Source: Bidens hawaiensis
Lineage: Eukaryota; Streptophyta; Magnoliopsida; Asterales; Asteraceae
Reading direction: 5' to 3'
NCBI GenBank assembly: GCA_021521415.1
Contig: JAIQDT010000824.1
Coordinates: 434,001 to 498,000, forward strand
Length of the DNA: 64,000 nt
The translations under genes were made by a program, and so were the position numbers. The notes under the pieces are model-generated. The model saw only the letters and a list, made by a program, of their open reading frames with translations. It was not told the origin of the DNA and ran no database searches. Positions 1-11,795 of this stretch are shown one piece after another (the stretch's first letter is position 1; every line of letters starts with the position of its first letter).

Positions 1-895
1 TTATGAAATATGTGGAATCATCAGTGTACTGCGGATGTTTTATAGATTTGCCTATATCGAAAGTCACCTCCTCGTCCTCTACCCTGAGAGTGAGTTTTTG
101 GATGCAAACTTCTATGAGTGCTCTAGTGGTATCTAAGAATGGTCTTCATAGGTTATGGGGTACAGAGTTGTCTTCGTCCATGTCTAGAATTATGAAGTCA
201 ACTGGAAAGACGAATTTTTATATTTTGACTAACATGTTTTCAACTATGCCTCTTAGGTATTTCACGGATCTATCGGCTAGCTGAATGCTCATACGTGTTG
301 GAGTAGGTTTTCCAAGTCCATGCTTGGAGAAAATTGTATAAGGCATTAAGTTGATGCTAGCTCCTAGGTCTGCTGAGGCATTGCTGACAAACAAGTTTCC
401 TATCAAGAAAGGGATAGTGAAACTTCCAGGGTCAGTGATTTCATTTCGAAGCTTATTCTGGAGAATGGTGAAGCATTATTCACTGAGTATCACGTGTGTT
501 GGTTCTTCCAACTTCCTTTTGTTAGATAGAACTTCTTTTAAGAACTTTGCATATTTTGGAATTTGTGATATTGCTTCAATGAAAAGAAGGTTAATATGCA
601 GTTGCTAAAAGAGTTCTGGGAATTTACCATATTGTCCCTCCATCTCCTTCATCAGTCGTGTTGGATAAGGAATTGGTGGAACATATGGTTTCACAAGCTC
701 TTTGACAGTTATTTTAGGGGTAGTTGGTTTTGGTTGATCATTGGATATGTCAAGAACCTTAGTTTCACCTTCAGATTGGATAAGTGTGAGTTGTGAATTA
801 TTTGTAGCAGTTCTGCCACTTCTTAGGTTTATGGCATTGGCTTGAGCGTTTGGGTGTTTCTTGGGGGGGGGGGGGTCCTTCAGGCTGTCTCTCAT
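1..895 (-). pseudogene. Athila-like gag-protease linker and aspartic protease, partial
   Basis: The stretch 605-895 encodes the proline-rich linker that normally precedes the protease (NAINLRSGRT, then VPPIPYPTRLMKE). The stretch 218-406 encodes the protease core with the catalytic triplet in DLGASINLMPY, followed by PTRMSIQLADRSVKY and RGIVENMLVKI. The residue before the catalytic Asp and the surrounding frame are altered, and stops separate the pieces. An unbroken run of G (about 867-876) sits in the linker and may be a slippage site. The RT that should follow is outside the window. Confidence 0.75.
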
Positions 896-1362
896 AAAGT
901 AGCTTGGGCTAACTGACCAATTTGGTTTTCGATGTTTTGCAAGGAAGCCTTCTGATTCCTTAGCTCTACTTCGTTCTTCATGAATCGTTCATTGGTCAAT
1001 TTGTTCAAAGCTTCAGTACTTGCTATGAGTTGTGTCAGAAAAGTGTCCACTGTAGATCCACCATTTGGTTGTTGGCTGGCACTTGCACTTTGGTTCTAGT
1101 ATGGATGTTTAGGTTGAGAGGGTTGGTTTTGATTGAAAGGTCGTTTATCAAAGCCAGGTGGAGCTTGATTGTTAACTCCATCCCTTCAGCTGAAGTTAGG
1201 ATGGTTTTGCCAACCAGGGTTGTTAGTGTTGCCATACATGCTATTCTGTTGACCTACAAAATCACATTCTTCAATGGTTATACTTTGGCCGTATTTGACC
1301 TTGTAATCTCCCCCACACCTGTCACACTTTACCTTTGTTTTGACAAGCTCAGACCGAAGTTG

Positions 1363-2230
1363 TTAAAATTTCTTTGAGATGGCCTCGAATTGTTCAAAGA
1401 TAAAGGTACTATTATCGACATGGTGTATGCCTTTGTGTGATGGGATGGATCGAGGTGGATTATAGGCAAAGCTTTTCTTGGCAGCTTTCTCCAGGATCTT
1501 AGATGCCTCATTCAGAGATTTGGTTCCGAGATCTCCACCAACAATCTGATCGATTACTTGTCTGTTTTGGCTAGTTTGAGTGTCAAATAAAGTTTGGACT
1601 TGAAGCCACTTGTTCAATCCATGGTGCGGACATCATCGAAGAAGCCTCTTGTATCTCTCCCATGCTGCATGTAGTGACTCGTCTTCGTTGGTCCGAATCC
1701 AGTGATGTTGGCGTGATACTTGGCAGTTTTGTCTGGTGGAAAGTATTTTAGAAGGAGTTTCTCAACCATCTGATTCCAAGTGGTGATGGTACCGGATGGT
1801 AAGGATTCAAGCCATCCCAAGACGTGGCCTCGGAGCGCAAATGTGAATAGTTTAAGTATGGCTTGACCTTTGGAGCAATTTTGGATTTTGAAAGTTCCAC
1901 ATATTCGAAGGAATCCGGAAATATGAGACAAAGGATCTTCATAGATAATTCCATGAAATTGGACAGAGTTTTCAATCATATGGCTGGTACTAGATTTTGT
2001 ATTCGAAGTTTGCAAGAATTTCGGGTGGTGCAACGCAATTGCCATAGCCATCGAGTGTCGGCTTGCCATATTGGCTCATGTTTAGCTCGTTTTCTAGTTC
2101 CACCATCATAGGATCTTCTTGGTTTTCCTCAGTTCTTGTATCTCCTTCCGGTTCGTTCTTAACTCCGTTGGTAGTTTTTCATGCCCGAGTGCGTGTTCTT
2201 CGGTGAAAGTGGTGTTCCTGTTCGGAAAGT
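1363..2230 (-). pseudogene. Athila-like gag, frameshifted
   Basis: The best-preserved block (about 1,614-2,069) contains a capsid-type sequence: a FHGIIYEDPLSHI motif, then ICGTFKIQNCS, then LGWLESLPSGTITTWNQMVE and KYFPPDKTAKYHANI. These are the hallmarks of the retrotransposon gag domain in Athila-like gypsy elements. Upstream, in another frame, YGKPTLDGYGN and APPEI look like the usual gag N terminus, so a frameshift lies near 1,990. Downstream, 1,363-1,617 continues gag in a third frame (NKWLQVQTLFDTQTSQNRQ). The protein would have been the virus-like particle coat. It is non-functional as it stands. Confidence 0.75.
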
Positions 2231-2280
2231 GATGAAACGAGTTCAGGTGTAGATGAAATGGACATACACTTCCTAGGAAT

Positions 2281-3299
2281 GTAAAAAGGACTAATGGCCT
2301 AACTAAAATTACGCTAAACTAAGCAATTTATAAAGCAAAAATGATAAAGACAAAAAAAATTATTCTTAACTATTTGAACCACAATTTTCAAAGATGACAA
2401 AGTATTACACTCTTGCTTCCCAAAATGCCGTAATGCAGACTGATGTGTGCGTGTAGCAACAGAAAAAGTGTTAGTTTTTCTAAATCATTTGCTTCACACA
2501 AAGTCAAGTTTTAAATTTATAAAAATGATTTTTAACTTACCTCGACCAGACAAAAATAGGCAAGTGTACCTATCGTATATGTAGTATTGTATGGGTAAGA
2601 ACCAAGTATTGATCCACGGACACACTTGTTTGATTTTTACTACTAAATCGTCGTATATATTTTAACTGGAGGCGAACATCATAGTAGTTTTGGTTTAAAA
2701 AGGAAATGTAAAGAAAATTAAAGACATAAATTCAAAACAATATTTTTCGGTTTTCATATTTTTTATAGAGATGATCAGGGATAAAAGTGCATCATCTTGG
2801 TTAAAAAAACTCCTCTTAACTTGGTTTAACAACTAATTGGTAATCATGTAGTGTAAACTTACTTTGGAAATTAAATGTGGGAATAGCATCTTATTTCTAA
2901 GTCATGTTATTCCATGATAATTAAAGAAAGAGATATGCATAACTTCATGATCTCCACTAAAACATCATTTTATGTAAGCAAGTGCTTTATATTAACTATC
3001 CATAAGATAACTTACTTCAAAGATGAGACAATCCCTTAAATGACTAAGTGAATTGTCCTTGATATTTTAGTAAGAATAACTCTTGTATTATACTTAAAAT
3101 ATCAATTAAGATTAGTTAATTTGTAAAGGATTAAGCTTGAGTTAACAAGTATTAACCAACACAACTCTTGGACAATTATAGAAATCTTGTAATAAACATC
3201 CAAATGGAGCGTTTAAAATAGATTATGCTGCATACTCACTTGACAAGGAATCAACCAATTTTAGCAGATTAACATCAACAATCTGTTTACCCATCATTT
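2281..3299. other. Noncoding, AT-rich; probable leader/LTR remnant of the Athila-like element
   Basis: No coding sequence is recognisable. On the minus strand, 2,550-2,640 carries a TTGGTTCTTACCC block followed by ATACGATAGGTACACTTGCC. The same layout (a GGTTCGATTCTGG block followed by GGTTCACTTGCCGG) recurs on the minus strand at 43,200-43,265. I recall this arrangement just before the primer site in Athila-type elements, so this is likely a leader/LTR end. No TGGCGCC-type primer site is preserved. The junction with the copia element lies near 3,300. Confidence 0.35.
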
Positions 3300-3312
3300 T
3301 CGGCATTGAGAA

Positions 3313-6303
3313 TGAAACAAAACTGTGGCATAGGAAGATGTGTCATGTCAATCTGAAGAACATGAACAAGCTGGTGAAAGGTGAACATGTTGTGGGTCTT
3401 CCTACAAGAGAATTCAAACCGGAAGAAAAGTGTTCATCATGTCTCAAGGGAAAACACCACAAATCCTCTCATAAGAGAAAACTGATCAAAACTATTGATG
3501 AGGTATTGGAACTACTTCACATGGATCTCTTTGGTCCTGTAAGTGTTCCAAGCATTGGCAAGAAAAGATTTTGTTTAGTGATCACTGATGACTATTCAAG
3601 ATTTACATGGGTATTCTTCATGGGAAGTAAGGATGAAACTCCAGAACTAATCAAGACTTATGTGTTTAAAATGGAGAATCAACTTGAGAAAAGCGTGAAG
3701 GTTATTAGAAGTGACAATGAAACATAATTTAAAAATGGATTAATGGAAGAATTCTGCACTTCTAAAGGAATATTTCAACAGTATAGTGCACCAAGAACTC
3801 CTGAGCAGAATGGTGTTGCAGAAAGAAGAAACAGAACATTGATAGAAGCTGCAAGGACCATGATAGCTGATGCAAATATGTCAGTTACTTTCTAGGCAGA
3901 GGCTATTAACACTGCTTGGTATGTGCAAAACAGGGTTCTCTTAAACAAGACTCCATATGAGGTAATCTTCAAAAGAAAACCTTATGTGAAGTTCTTGACA
4001 CCTTTTGGATGTAGATGCTCACTACTGAACACAAAGGACTATCTCAATAAATTCCAATCAAAATCTATGGAATGCTTCTTTGTAGGCTACTCATCCCATT
4101 CAAAGGCTTACAGAGTCTATGTCAAGGAGCACATGGTAGTATTTGAATCCTCAGACATTATCTTCAATGAAAATCAGTTCAACAATGTGGAAGGACCCAA
4201 GTGGCTATTTGACTTGGAGAAGATGTTCAAATCATTCAAAAAATCTACAATGAAGATATGGATGACAGCATGTACAGAACAAGCATCAAAGAGAAAGGAA
4301 AACAAAAGAAAATTGATCTGGACAAGCTGTGGTCATCAGTTGCTCCTGAACTAAAGGATTCACTTTTGAAAAAAGGAATCAAGGAGCAAATGAAGTGGAC
4401 CAAGTGACAGAGAAAGTGAACCAATGCAGAGTCAGCAACAAGTTCAACCTGAAGAGACAGATAGAGTTGAAGACAGGTTCCAGTCTTTGTTTGATTCTCT
4501 CCAAATTGGAACAAATGAAGCATCATCATCTGCAAATGGTCAAACTCAATTAACTGCTGAAAATGAAGAGACACCTGAGACTGAAACAACTAATATGAAC
4601 ATGACAAATCTTGAATCAGAAGTTTCAGTACAACAAGTTGTTCAGACTACCTCTATTGAAAGAAATCATCCTGCAGAAAACATCATTAGGGACTTGCATG
4701 AAAGAGTGACAAGAAGTGCTTCTGAAAGGGCAAACATATGTCTTTATGCTTGCTTCTTATCCCAATTTAAGCTAAAGAACATAAATCAAGCTTTAAAAGA
4801 CAACAGCTGGGTGGAAGCTATGCAGGAGGAGTTAGATCAGTCCAAAGACTTACATGTCTGGGATTTGGTTGACAAACCCAGAGGAAAGTATACAATTGGA
4901 ACCAAGTGGGTTTTCAGAAACAAGAGGGATGAAAGAGGAATAGTCATTAAGACAAAGCAAGGCTGGTAGCTCTAGAGTGCTTACAAGAGGAAGGAGTGGA
5001 CTTTGAAGAAGTCTTTGCTCTAGTTGCAAGACTAGAAGCAATCAGAATCTTTCTAGCATATGCAGCATCCATGAATATAAAAGTCTATCAGTTGGATGTT
5101 AAGTATGCATTTCTAAATGGAAAGATTGATGAAGAAGTTTATGTGACACAACCACCAAGATTTGAAGATCCAATCCATCCAAACAAGTTGTACAAGTTAA
5201 GTAAAGCATTGCATGGACTACATTAAGCTCCTAGAGCTTGGTATGATGAGCTGTCAAATCACCTGCTGGATAATGGATTCTGCCATGGAGCTATAGACAA
5301 GACTTTATTTTACAAGAAATGGAAAAAAGATCTACTGCTTGTACACAAGTGTATGTTGATGACATCATTTTTGGTTCTACAAATGAACAGATGTGTAAGG
5401 ACTTTGAACAGGTGATGAAGTCAAAATACAAGATGAGTTCTATGGGAGAAATGAATTTATTCCTTGGACTTCAAGTGCAGCAGAAGGCAGATGGCATCTT
5501 CATAAATCAAGCAAAATACGTTCAAGAAATTCTTAACAAGTTCAAGTGCCAGGATTACAAGACAGTGTCCACACCAATGGACACACATGAGAAGATGGTA
5601 CCTGATTAGAAAGGGGAACCAGTGGACCGGCATGAGTATAGGGCCAAGATAGGATCATTGATGTATTTAACGGCATCTAGGCCAGATATTATGTTTGCTG
5701 TGTATGTTTGTGCAAGATTTCAAGCTAACCCCAAGGTCTCACACATGTTGGCAGTAAAGAGGATATTCAGATATCTTAAAGGAAAACCAGACTTAGGGAT
5801 TTGGTACCCAAAGAACCCCTCCTTTGACTTGATGGCTTATACAAACAGTGACTATGATGGTTTCAACATGAGTAGGAAATCAACTTCAGAAGGCTGCCAG
5901 TTTCTTGGAAATAGGCTGGTGTCTTCGCAAATGCAAGAAGCAGACTACTGTGTCCATCTCAACTACTGAAGCTGAATACATTGCTGCATCTGCATGCTGT
6001 GCACAGGTTTTATGGATCCAAAATCAACTGCTGGATTATAGTCTGAATTTCTTACTCACTCCTATCTTAATTGATAATATTGCTGCCATGTTTATTGTTA
6101 AGAACCCTGTTCATCACTCTAAGACTAAGCACACTGAAATTAGACATCACTTTATTAGGGATTGTAGTGAAAAAGGCTTAATAGAAATGAAAAGGGTAGA
6201 TACAACTGATAATTTGGCTGACCTGTTCACCAAACCTTTAGATAAAACCAGGTTTCACTTTCTGTTAAAATGCCTAAATATGATAAATGCTGATGAAATC
6301 TGA
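3313..6303 (+). pseudogene. Element A copia pol: integrase, RT, RNase H (broken)
   Basis: This begins within the GAG-pre-integrase domain (LWHRKMCHVNLKNMNKL, CSSCLKGKHHKS zinc-binding). The integrase core follows (MDLFGPVSVPSIGKKR, DDYSRFTWVFF, then after a stop PRTPEQNGVAERRNRTL). RVT_2 reverse transcriptase runs from about 4,800 ([34 protein letters not shown], catalytic VYVDDIIFGSTN at about 5,345). RNase H is at 5,640-6,250 (GSLMYLTASRPDI, STTEAEYIAAS, NPVHHSKTKHTEIRHHFI). In-frame stops occur at about 3,725, 3,893 and 4,967, and frame changes near 4,975, 5,300 and 5,930. The polyprotein would copy and integrate the element, but this copy cannot. Confidence 0.9.
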
Positions 6304-9177
6304 TTAATGATGTGTGCTTAAGTGAGATGCTTACTGACTATCTATACTACTCACTATGAATGTTTGCATGATTTGTTTATATGCTTGACTGATTATTTTT
6401 GATTGAATGAATCATGATTTGTGACTTGATTGTGGAGAAAATATCTTGCATTTACTGATTGACGTTTTCTGTACTCAAATATGTGCTTACTTGATATATT
6501 TTGTATGAATTAAGTATTTTGAGCATAATTATGTGCTTGTTAGTGTGTTTGTTGCTCCTCAAGTACAAACAGTTCCACTTGAAGACTTAATAAGTATTTC
6601 GAGCACAGATGACATGTCTCAGCTTTTCGAGCATAGACACATGCTTTGGAAAAGTTCACCAATATTCCGAGCACATGTCTATTACTCGAACAGAATGAAA
6701 CTTCTATGAAGTCCATCGAGCACAAGTATTGTAGTGATAAATTTCAAGTTAAGTCCATCGAGTACACGCATTGACATGATATATTTTGTGTTTGCTTGAT
6801 AAGACTTGTGTGGTCGAATGAAAGTTTCATTAAGTCTGAATGTATTGTCTCGATTTGTGTGATGCTTTCAAGTGTTTGCATGTCAACTATTCTTAAAATA
6901 TAACATTGTTTTCAAAAATCATATTTTACAATGAACTTTCTGAAGAAATGGTTTTGAAACTTCAAGATGTTTTTGACTAAGCAAAACTGTTTATGGTGAT
7001 CTCATATGAGATATGATAAGATTATTCAGGTACAAGCTTTATAGAAGCTTAAAGATTTTTGGATAGAAATTGTATCCAACCTTATGGGAAATAATAGAAG
7101 ACTGTTTGAGACAACTAAACATGGATTATAAGTTTAAAAGGCTTGAAGTACAGTCATTGACATAGTATGGTAGCTTTCCATAATGTGTATCTTCCTATGT
7201 GATATAAACCTAAATCCTGCTAAGTCTAATGTGGTGAAACATTAGAAGATAAGGTATGCTCTCTAGCATATCTCCCCGAATGATGGGCAGAAAGGTAATT
7301 ATCCAGTCATACACAAGCCTCTTGAAGTATTGGTCAATTAGGAATTAATGTACTTTTATTAAGAGAATACACACAATGTGAATAAATAGTGAAGTAAAGC
7401 TTAAAATTACAAAAGGAGCTAAATGCAAGTTAAAAAAAACCATCCTCTGAAAGTTTTGCAATTTTTGTTTATTTTAGAATTTAGAATGTACTGACCATAC
7501 TTCAATGGGTTGAAGTCAACTTGGGGTGACTTGGAGAAAGCTAAATAAGCCTTGAGAAGAGATTAGAGGCAACCTGAAAATATAATGATAACCATTCTTA
7601 TCTTATGCCTTAATTAAAATTAATATTTATCACAGAGAGCACTGAAAATTATGCTAAGTATACCTGCTGTCAACCTGGCTTAAGTCAAAATAATACTGAC
7701 CATGACGTGAAGTGAAATTGCTCAAACAGTATGATCCCATGTTGAGATCTTTCTATGAAAACATTTTCAAAAGAAACATCAACTGAAATTTGATCTCATA
7801 CTTCACCATAAATTAAATGCTTGAGTCAGCTCAATGTCCAAATTATATATTTTGAAGTATTGCAATTTGAGCAAAATTGTTGTGTGAAAATGTCTAGACT
7901 GCTAGGAATCCTGCTTGTATGTGTAAATACACTGCTTCGAGTATGCTAAATGAACTGTTAAATTCATCTATGTATTTCGAGCATGCGTTTTACTTTCGAG
8001 CATATGGTATGAACTGAAAATTCATGATTAAGTGAGTCGAGCATACATCTTACTGTAGAGCACTTACTATGATATGATAATTGATGTTATGTGTGTCGAG
8101 CATGATTGCATGTTAAATGCTTAGGCATCAGGATTCGAGCTTGAGAGTTTGAAAAGAGTTTGTTAAGTATTTCGAGCAAGGCTAAGTGCTAGATACTTAA
8201 GGTCATGAGTTCGAGCCTAAGGAATTAAAGGATACATTCGATTTAAGTATTTCGAGCAAGGTTGTGTGCTAGATACTTAAGGTTGTGAGTTCGAGCCTAA
8301 GAAACTGAAGGATAAATTTAAGTATTTCGAGCAAAATTGCGTGCTAGACTAGGCTAAATTGTTCGAGAACAAACAGAAAGGAAATAATCTGTTAAGTCTT
8401 TCGAGCAAGGTTAAGCAATGAGTGTGTTTCAAGTATACATGACCAACTGAATATTGTTAAGTACCTTCGAGCACATTACATGTCACAAGCACGCGAACAT
8501 GATCATTGAATATGAACATTGTCGAGTATGACTCAATACTCGAGTAGGTGTGATGAGTAATTTTTAAATTAACATTGGGCTTAAGTTATCGAGCACAAGT
8601 ATATTCGAGCAAACTATCTAGAGTATACTGGTTCTCGAGCATCTTAAACATAAGTACGTCGAGCATAAATTATGATGTCTACGAGTACAATGGGAGACAA
8701 CTGTTCTTTTGGCTGTATGCTCGAGCTAAGGAGGTACAATTAATTTGAATTAAATGACAACTGTTTGCACTAGAGGACAAATCAGTACTAAACTGACCAA
8801 ACGTTAGGTATAAAAGGGGGACTTAGAAACTTTTTCAACCTTTTCATTTCCCTCTATCGACCTAATTGCCAAAACCTTTTTCAAAACCTCTTGCTCGTGC
8901 ATCCCCTGCTTACTCAGACTTACTATTAATGCTCAATACTACTTTGAACATAGCCATTAGCTCTGTTCAACTTTGGTAAGATATCGATACTCGATTAGTG
9001 TATCTCTGATTTTAAAATTAGGGTTTATTATTGATTTACTCACTAAATGTTTACTTGTTTGTGTAGGTACTCATACGACTACGGAACAGGTTATTGAAGA
9101 TGATTTCTTCTTGACTATCTAATCGCTATAAGTTCTGCTAATATGTGTATTGGTTATTTTCTTATTTTGCAGACCTG
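6304..9177 (+). repeat. Element A spacer with dispersed TCGAGCA motifs
   Basis: No gene is visible between RNase H and the third ORF. From about 6,595 to 8,730 the heptamer TCGAGCA (and variants such as TTCGAGCAC, CTCGAGC, TGCTCGA) recurs dozens of times. It often sits inside a longer unit AAGTATTTCGAGCA. The same motif fills the 3' LTR of this element (15,260-15,830). A near-tandem unit of roughly 80-90 bp is repeated about two and a half times at 8,163-8,350. The end of the spacer (8,940-9,177) is T-rich and finishes in TTATTTTGCAG just before the ATG of the third ORF. Confidence 0.75.
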
Positions 9178-9718
9178 ATGGCCATGAAGTTCGAGAAGAG
9201 GCACAATATGTGTGCCCAATTGGAGGTTAATGACGATAACAGGGAGGTGGAGTTGATGATAAACTTTCCAATAACTCCAACTTGAGGGTAGCTTTGACAT
9301 AGAGCCCAACAATTTACAGGAATCACATTACAGAGTTTTGGAAGTCGGATACCTATGTAGATGATGTTAATGGGAAGAGGATTGAAGCCTCTGTTTTGAA
9401 TCAAGATATTGAAGTCACTGAGGCATCAATAAGAACGGCACTACATTTAAACGACAATCATGAGGTGCAACCATCGTATTCAGTCCCAAGACTAATGAGA
9501 ATATTTCAAGAAACTATGGGCTATCAAGGGGATGTTAGAGAAGGAAAATTCCAGAAAGGAAGCTTTCCTTTGATCTACAGATTCCTCATACATCATGTCA
9601 TCCGGTCCCTATCTCCAAGGAGAGGCACTTGGACTTTATTAAGAAAAGAACTTGGCACTTTGACAGTCGCTATTTTATATCAGCAACCATTCAACGTTTC
9701 GAGACTCATTTTTAATGG
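9178..9718 (+). pseudogene. Element A third (env-like) ORF, 5' part
   Basis: Starts at an ATG 6 bases after a splice-acceptor-like TTTTGCAG and reads MAMKFEKRHNMCAQLE. Stops and a frame change follow near 9,280. The conserved core then runs ITEFWKSDTYVDD, VTEASIRTALHL, LMRIFQETMGY, FLIHHVIRSLSPRRGTW, YQQPFNVSRLIFNG, where the solo LTR interrupts it. The core aligns by eye with the third ORFs of elements B (29,659) and C (minus, 21,066). In sunflower-family annotations such proteins appear as uncharacterised or longin-like plant transposon proteins. The function is unknown and the env-like label is positional. Confidence 0.75.
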
Positions 9719-11234
9719 TGTAACACCCGTCAAACTTCCGGTTTAATGATTTAGCGCGTGTAAAGTATGTATAACTCTCGGGACTTAACCGACGTTTCTC
9801 AGAAGCCTTTACATCATCCCGGTACGTTAAAGAACCTAAATTTTCCTTCCACTTTGCCTTACACTTCAATCTGGAGGGACTAGAGTGTAATATATTGTGT
9901 TATAACATAAACTAACCCTAGCCCCCCCCTTGTTGCGATCGACAGTAAGAAGAGATCCAAGACCCACGATTTTTCTTTTTTGCAGCCAATTCTAAGCCTT
10001 AGAACTTCAATTCAAGGTATGTACTACGATTCCCCAAGTCTTTTACACGTTAATTGATCCTTATATTGCGCGTATTGATCGAAAAACGTCTTGTTGTAGG
10101 CAAACCGGGTGGCTGTCCAATTAAGCTTTTCCGGGGCTGTTTTGAGTGAGGTTTTCACATCAAAATCCCACTAGGTATGGCATGTACATCATATTACAAT
10201 TTCATGGCCAATGGAGGTGTTTAGGTCGGTCAATCGATTTTAGTTCGAAAACTAGGGTTTACCGGGTGTAGGATTGGCAATTGTTGAGTTTGATGCGTTA
10301 ATCGATCGGATGACCGACCGAATCAGTTTGTACAGCCCTAGGGGGGTTTAAGGGCTGTGGGAAAATTTAAAATTTTGATACTCGGGGCTGTTTTGGTTCG
10401 TGATTGGTCAATCAAGTCGTCGGTGCGCGAATTTTCGTTTAAATGTTAAATTGAAAGTTATAAAAAGGAACCGTCAACCCTATTAACTCGGGTGACATAA
10501 TTATGATGTAAGAAAAGGCTAAGATGGGAATTTGGTCCATTTGGGGCTGATTCGTTTGATAATTGGTTTTAAGATTTATTACACGCGTATTCGACTCGAT
10601 TTGATTACCAGCGGGTGAGTTGTGCATCATGGTTAGCCCTGGCCATAATCGTAGGGTGGATTTGGTTAGTTGAAAGGTTTTAGGGGCTGAGGTAAAGTAA
10701 TTGGGTTTGGGTTGGGCCTCGACCCAAGTTGTTGGGCCTTGGGCCAAGTTGTTGGGCCTTGGGCCAAAGTGTTGGGCTTGAACGGCCCATTAGGAAATAG
10801 TGTTCTTACGGTCTAGTTTAGTAACGCGTTGTGTATAATTTACAGGCCCTTGCTTGTGATTGTGCACTTAGGGATTTCCTAGCACGTTGCAGGTGTTCGA
10901 TTGATTCAGGTGAGTTCTTGATGTGACGTTTAACTCTTTTTTTATGTTTTGGGCTAGCATGCACACCTAAGCGATTTTGCTTGATGAAATGTTTAAAACG
11001 ATTTTACATAGGCTTGCTAGTATTGGTAGACCTTGGAATGTTAAAGAATGTATGTATGTATGTATGTATGTATGTATGTGTATATATATATAAACTAGAA
11101 TGGCCAGTATTTGGCGAATGTTGTAGTCGTCTCGACTACTGAATGTTGCGTATGCCTAATTTGTGTTTGCATGCGCTGAATGTTACGTGTTTGGGGTGTA
11201 CGTTTTCTCAGCCCTGAATGTTATTATTGAATGT

Positions 11235-11269
<35 letters not shown>

Positions 11270-11795
11270 GTATGTATATATACATATATATATGTATATA
11301 TATAGGAATGCACGTATAGAGATGCTCATACGTATGGATGATTATTTATTTGAATGTGGTGACCTAACCGATGTACTTCCGTTTACCGTTTTAAAACCGT
11401 TGGAATGATAATTAAGACTTTTGTTACTTACTCAAAACTTGAACTCACTCAGCTTAAGCTGACTTTGTGTGCATGTTAGTGTGAGTTTCAGGTTAGGAAG
11501 AGGATGCTTTATCGCTTGGACGTGCACGAAGCTACTTGGACGGTGAAGGGCATACGGGAAATGAAGATTTTATTATTAAACATTTATTTTTAAAAAATTA
11601 TATTAAAAGATAATTATGTAGGTTTTTGGGCAAAATTCCCGGGTTTTGGGAACTCATTTACTTATTTACGTTTTCTGCCGAATTATACTCTGTGATGCTT
11701 ATTTTAATGAAAAGAATTGTTTTTAAGTTTAATTATTTTTACGAGTGTTTTGAATGATTACCAACTGTGGGGTTCCCGGGGTTCGGGGCCTTACA
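9719..11795 (-). mobile_element. Solo LTR (gypsy-type) inserted in the third ORF of element A
   Basis: This 2,077-bp insertion begins TGTAACACCC and ends CCTTACA on the plus strand. It is flanked by a perfect 5-bp duplication AATGG (9,714-9,718 and 11,796-11,800). TG...CA ends plus a 5-bp duplication with no internal genes mark an LTR left after unequal recombination. The TGTAACACCC end matches that of the chromovirus LTR at 56,005, which suggests a Tekay/Del-like LTR in minus orientation; this is inferred from the terminus only. It contains two simple repeats (11,049-11,080 and 11,233-11,305). Confidence 0.85.
11049..11305. repeat. ATGT and TA microsatellites within the solo LTR
   Basis: A run of ATGT units lies at about 11,049-11,080. 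A longer TA/TGTA tract at about 11,233-11,305 produces a spurious low-complexity ORF. Confidence 0.9.

Larger units (their letters stand above)
1..2280 (-). mobile_element. Athila-like Ty3/gypsy remnant (gag to protease)
   Basis: Read on the minus strand, this segment holds a gag matrix/capsid region, a linker and the start of an aspartic protease in normal gypsy order. The reverse transcriptase would lie left of the window. The reading frame is broken many times, so the copy is dead. The gag and protease wording matches the Athila-type elements abundant in dicots; that family assignment rests on recalled motifs, not on a search. No LTR boundary can be fixed here. Confidence 0.75.

Noticed and set aside
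8205..8300. tRNA/SINE B-box-like GAGTTCGAGCC
   Set aside because: No A box at the proper distance and no tRNA fold; it is part of the TCGAGCA motif array.
6595..8730. CRISPR-like array or satellite
   Set aside because: The motif is only 7-8 bp with irregular spacing, occurs in both orientations and also fills the element's own LTR; the context is plant retrotransposon.
11163..11408. Open frame rich in Tyr and Ile
   Set aside because: Produced by the TA/TGTA microsatellite in the solo LTR.
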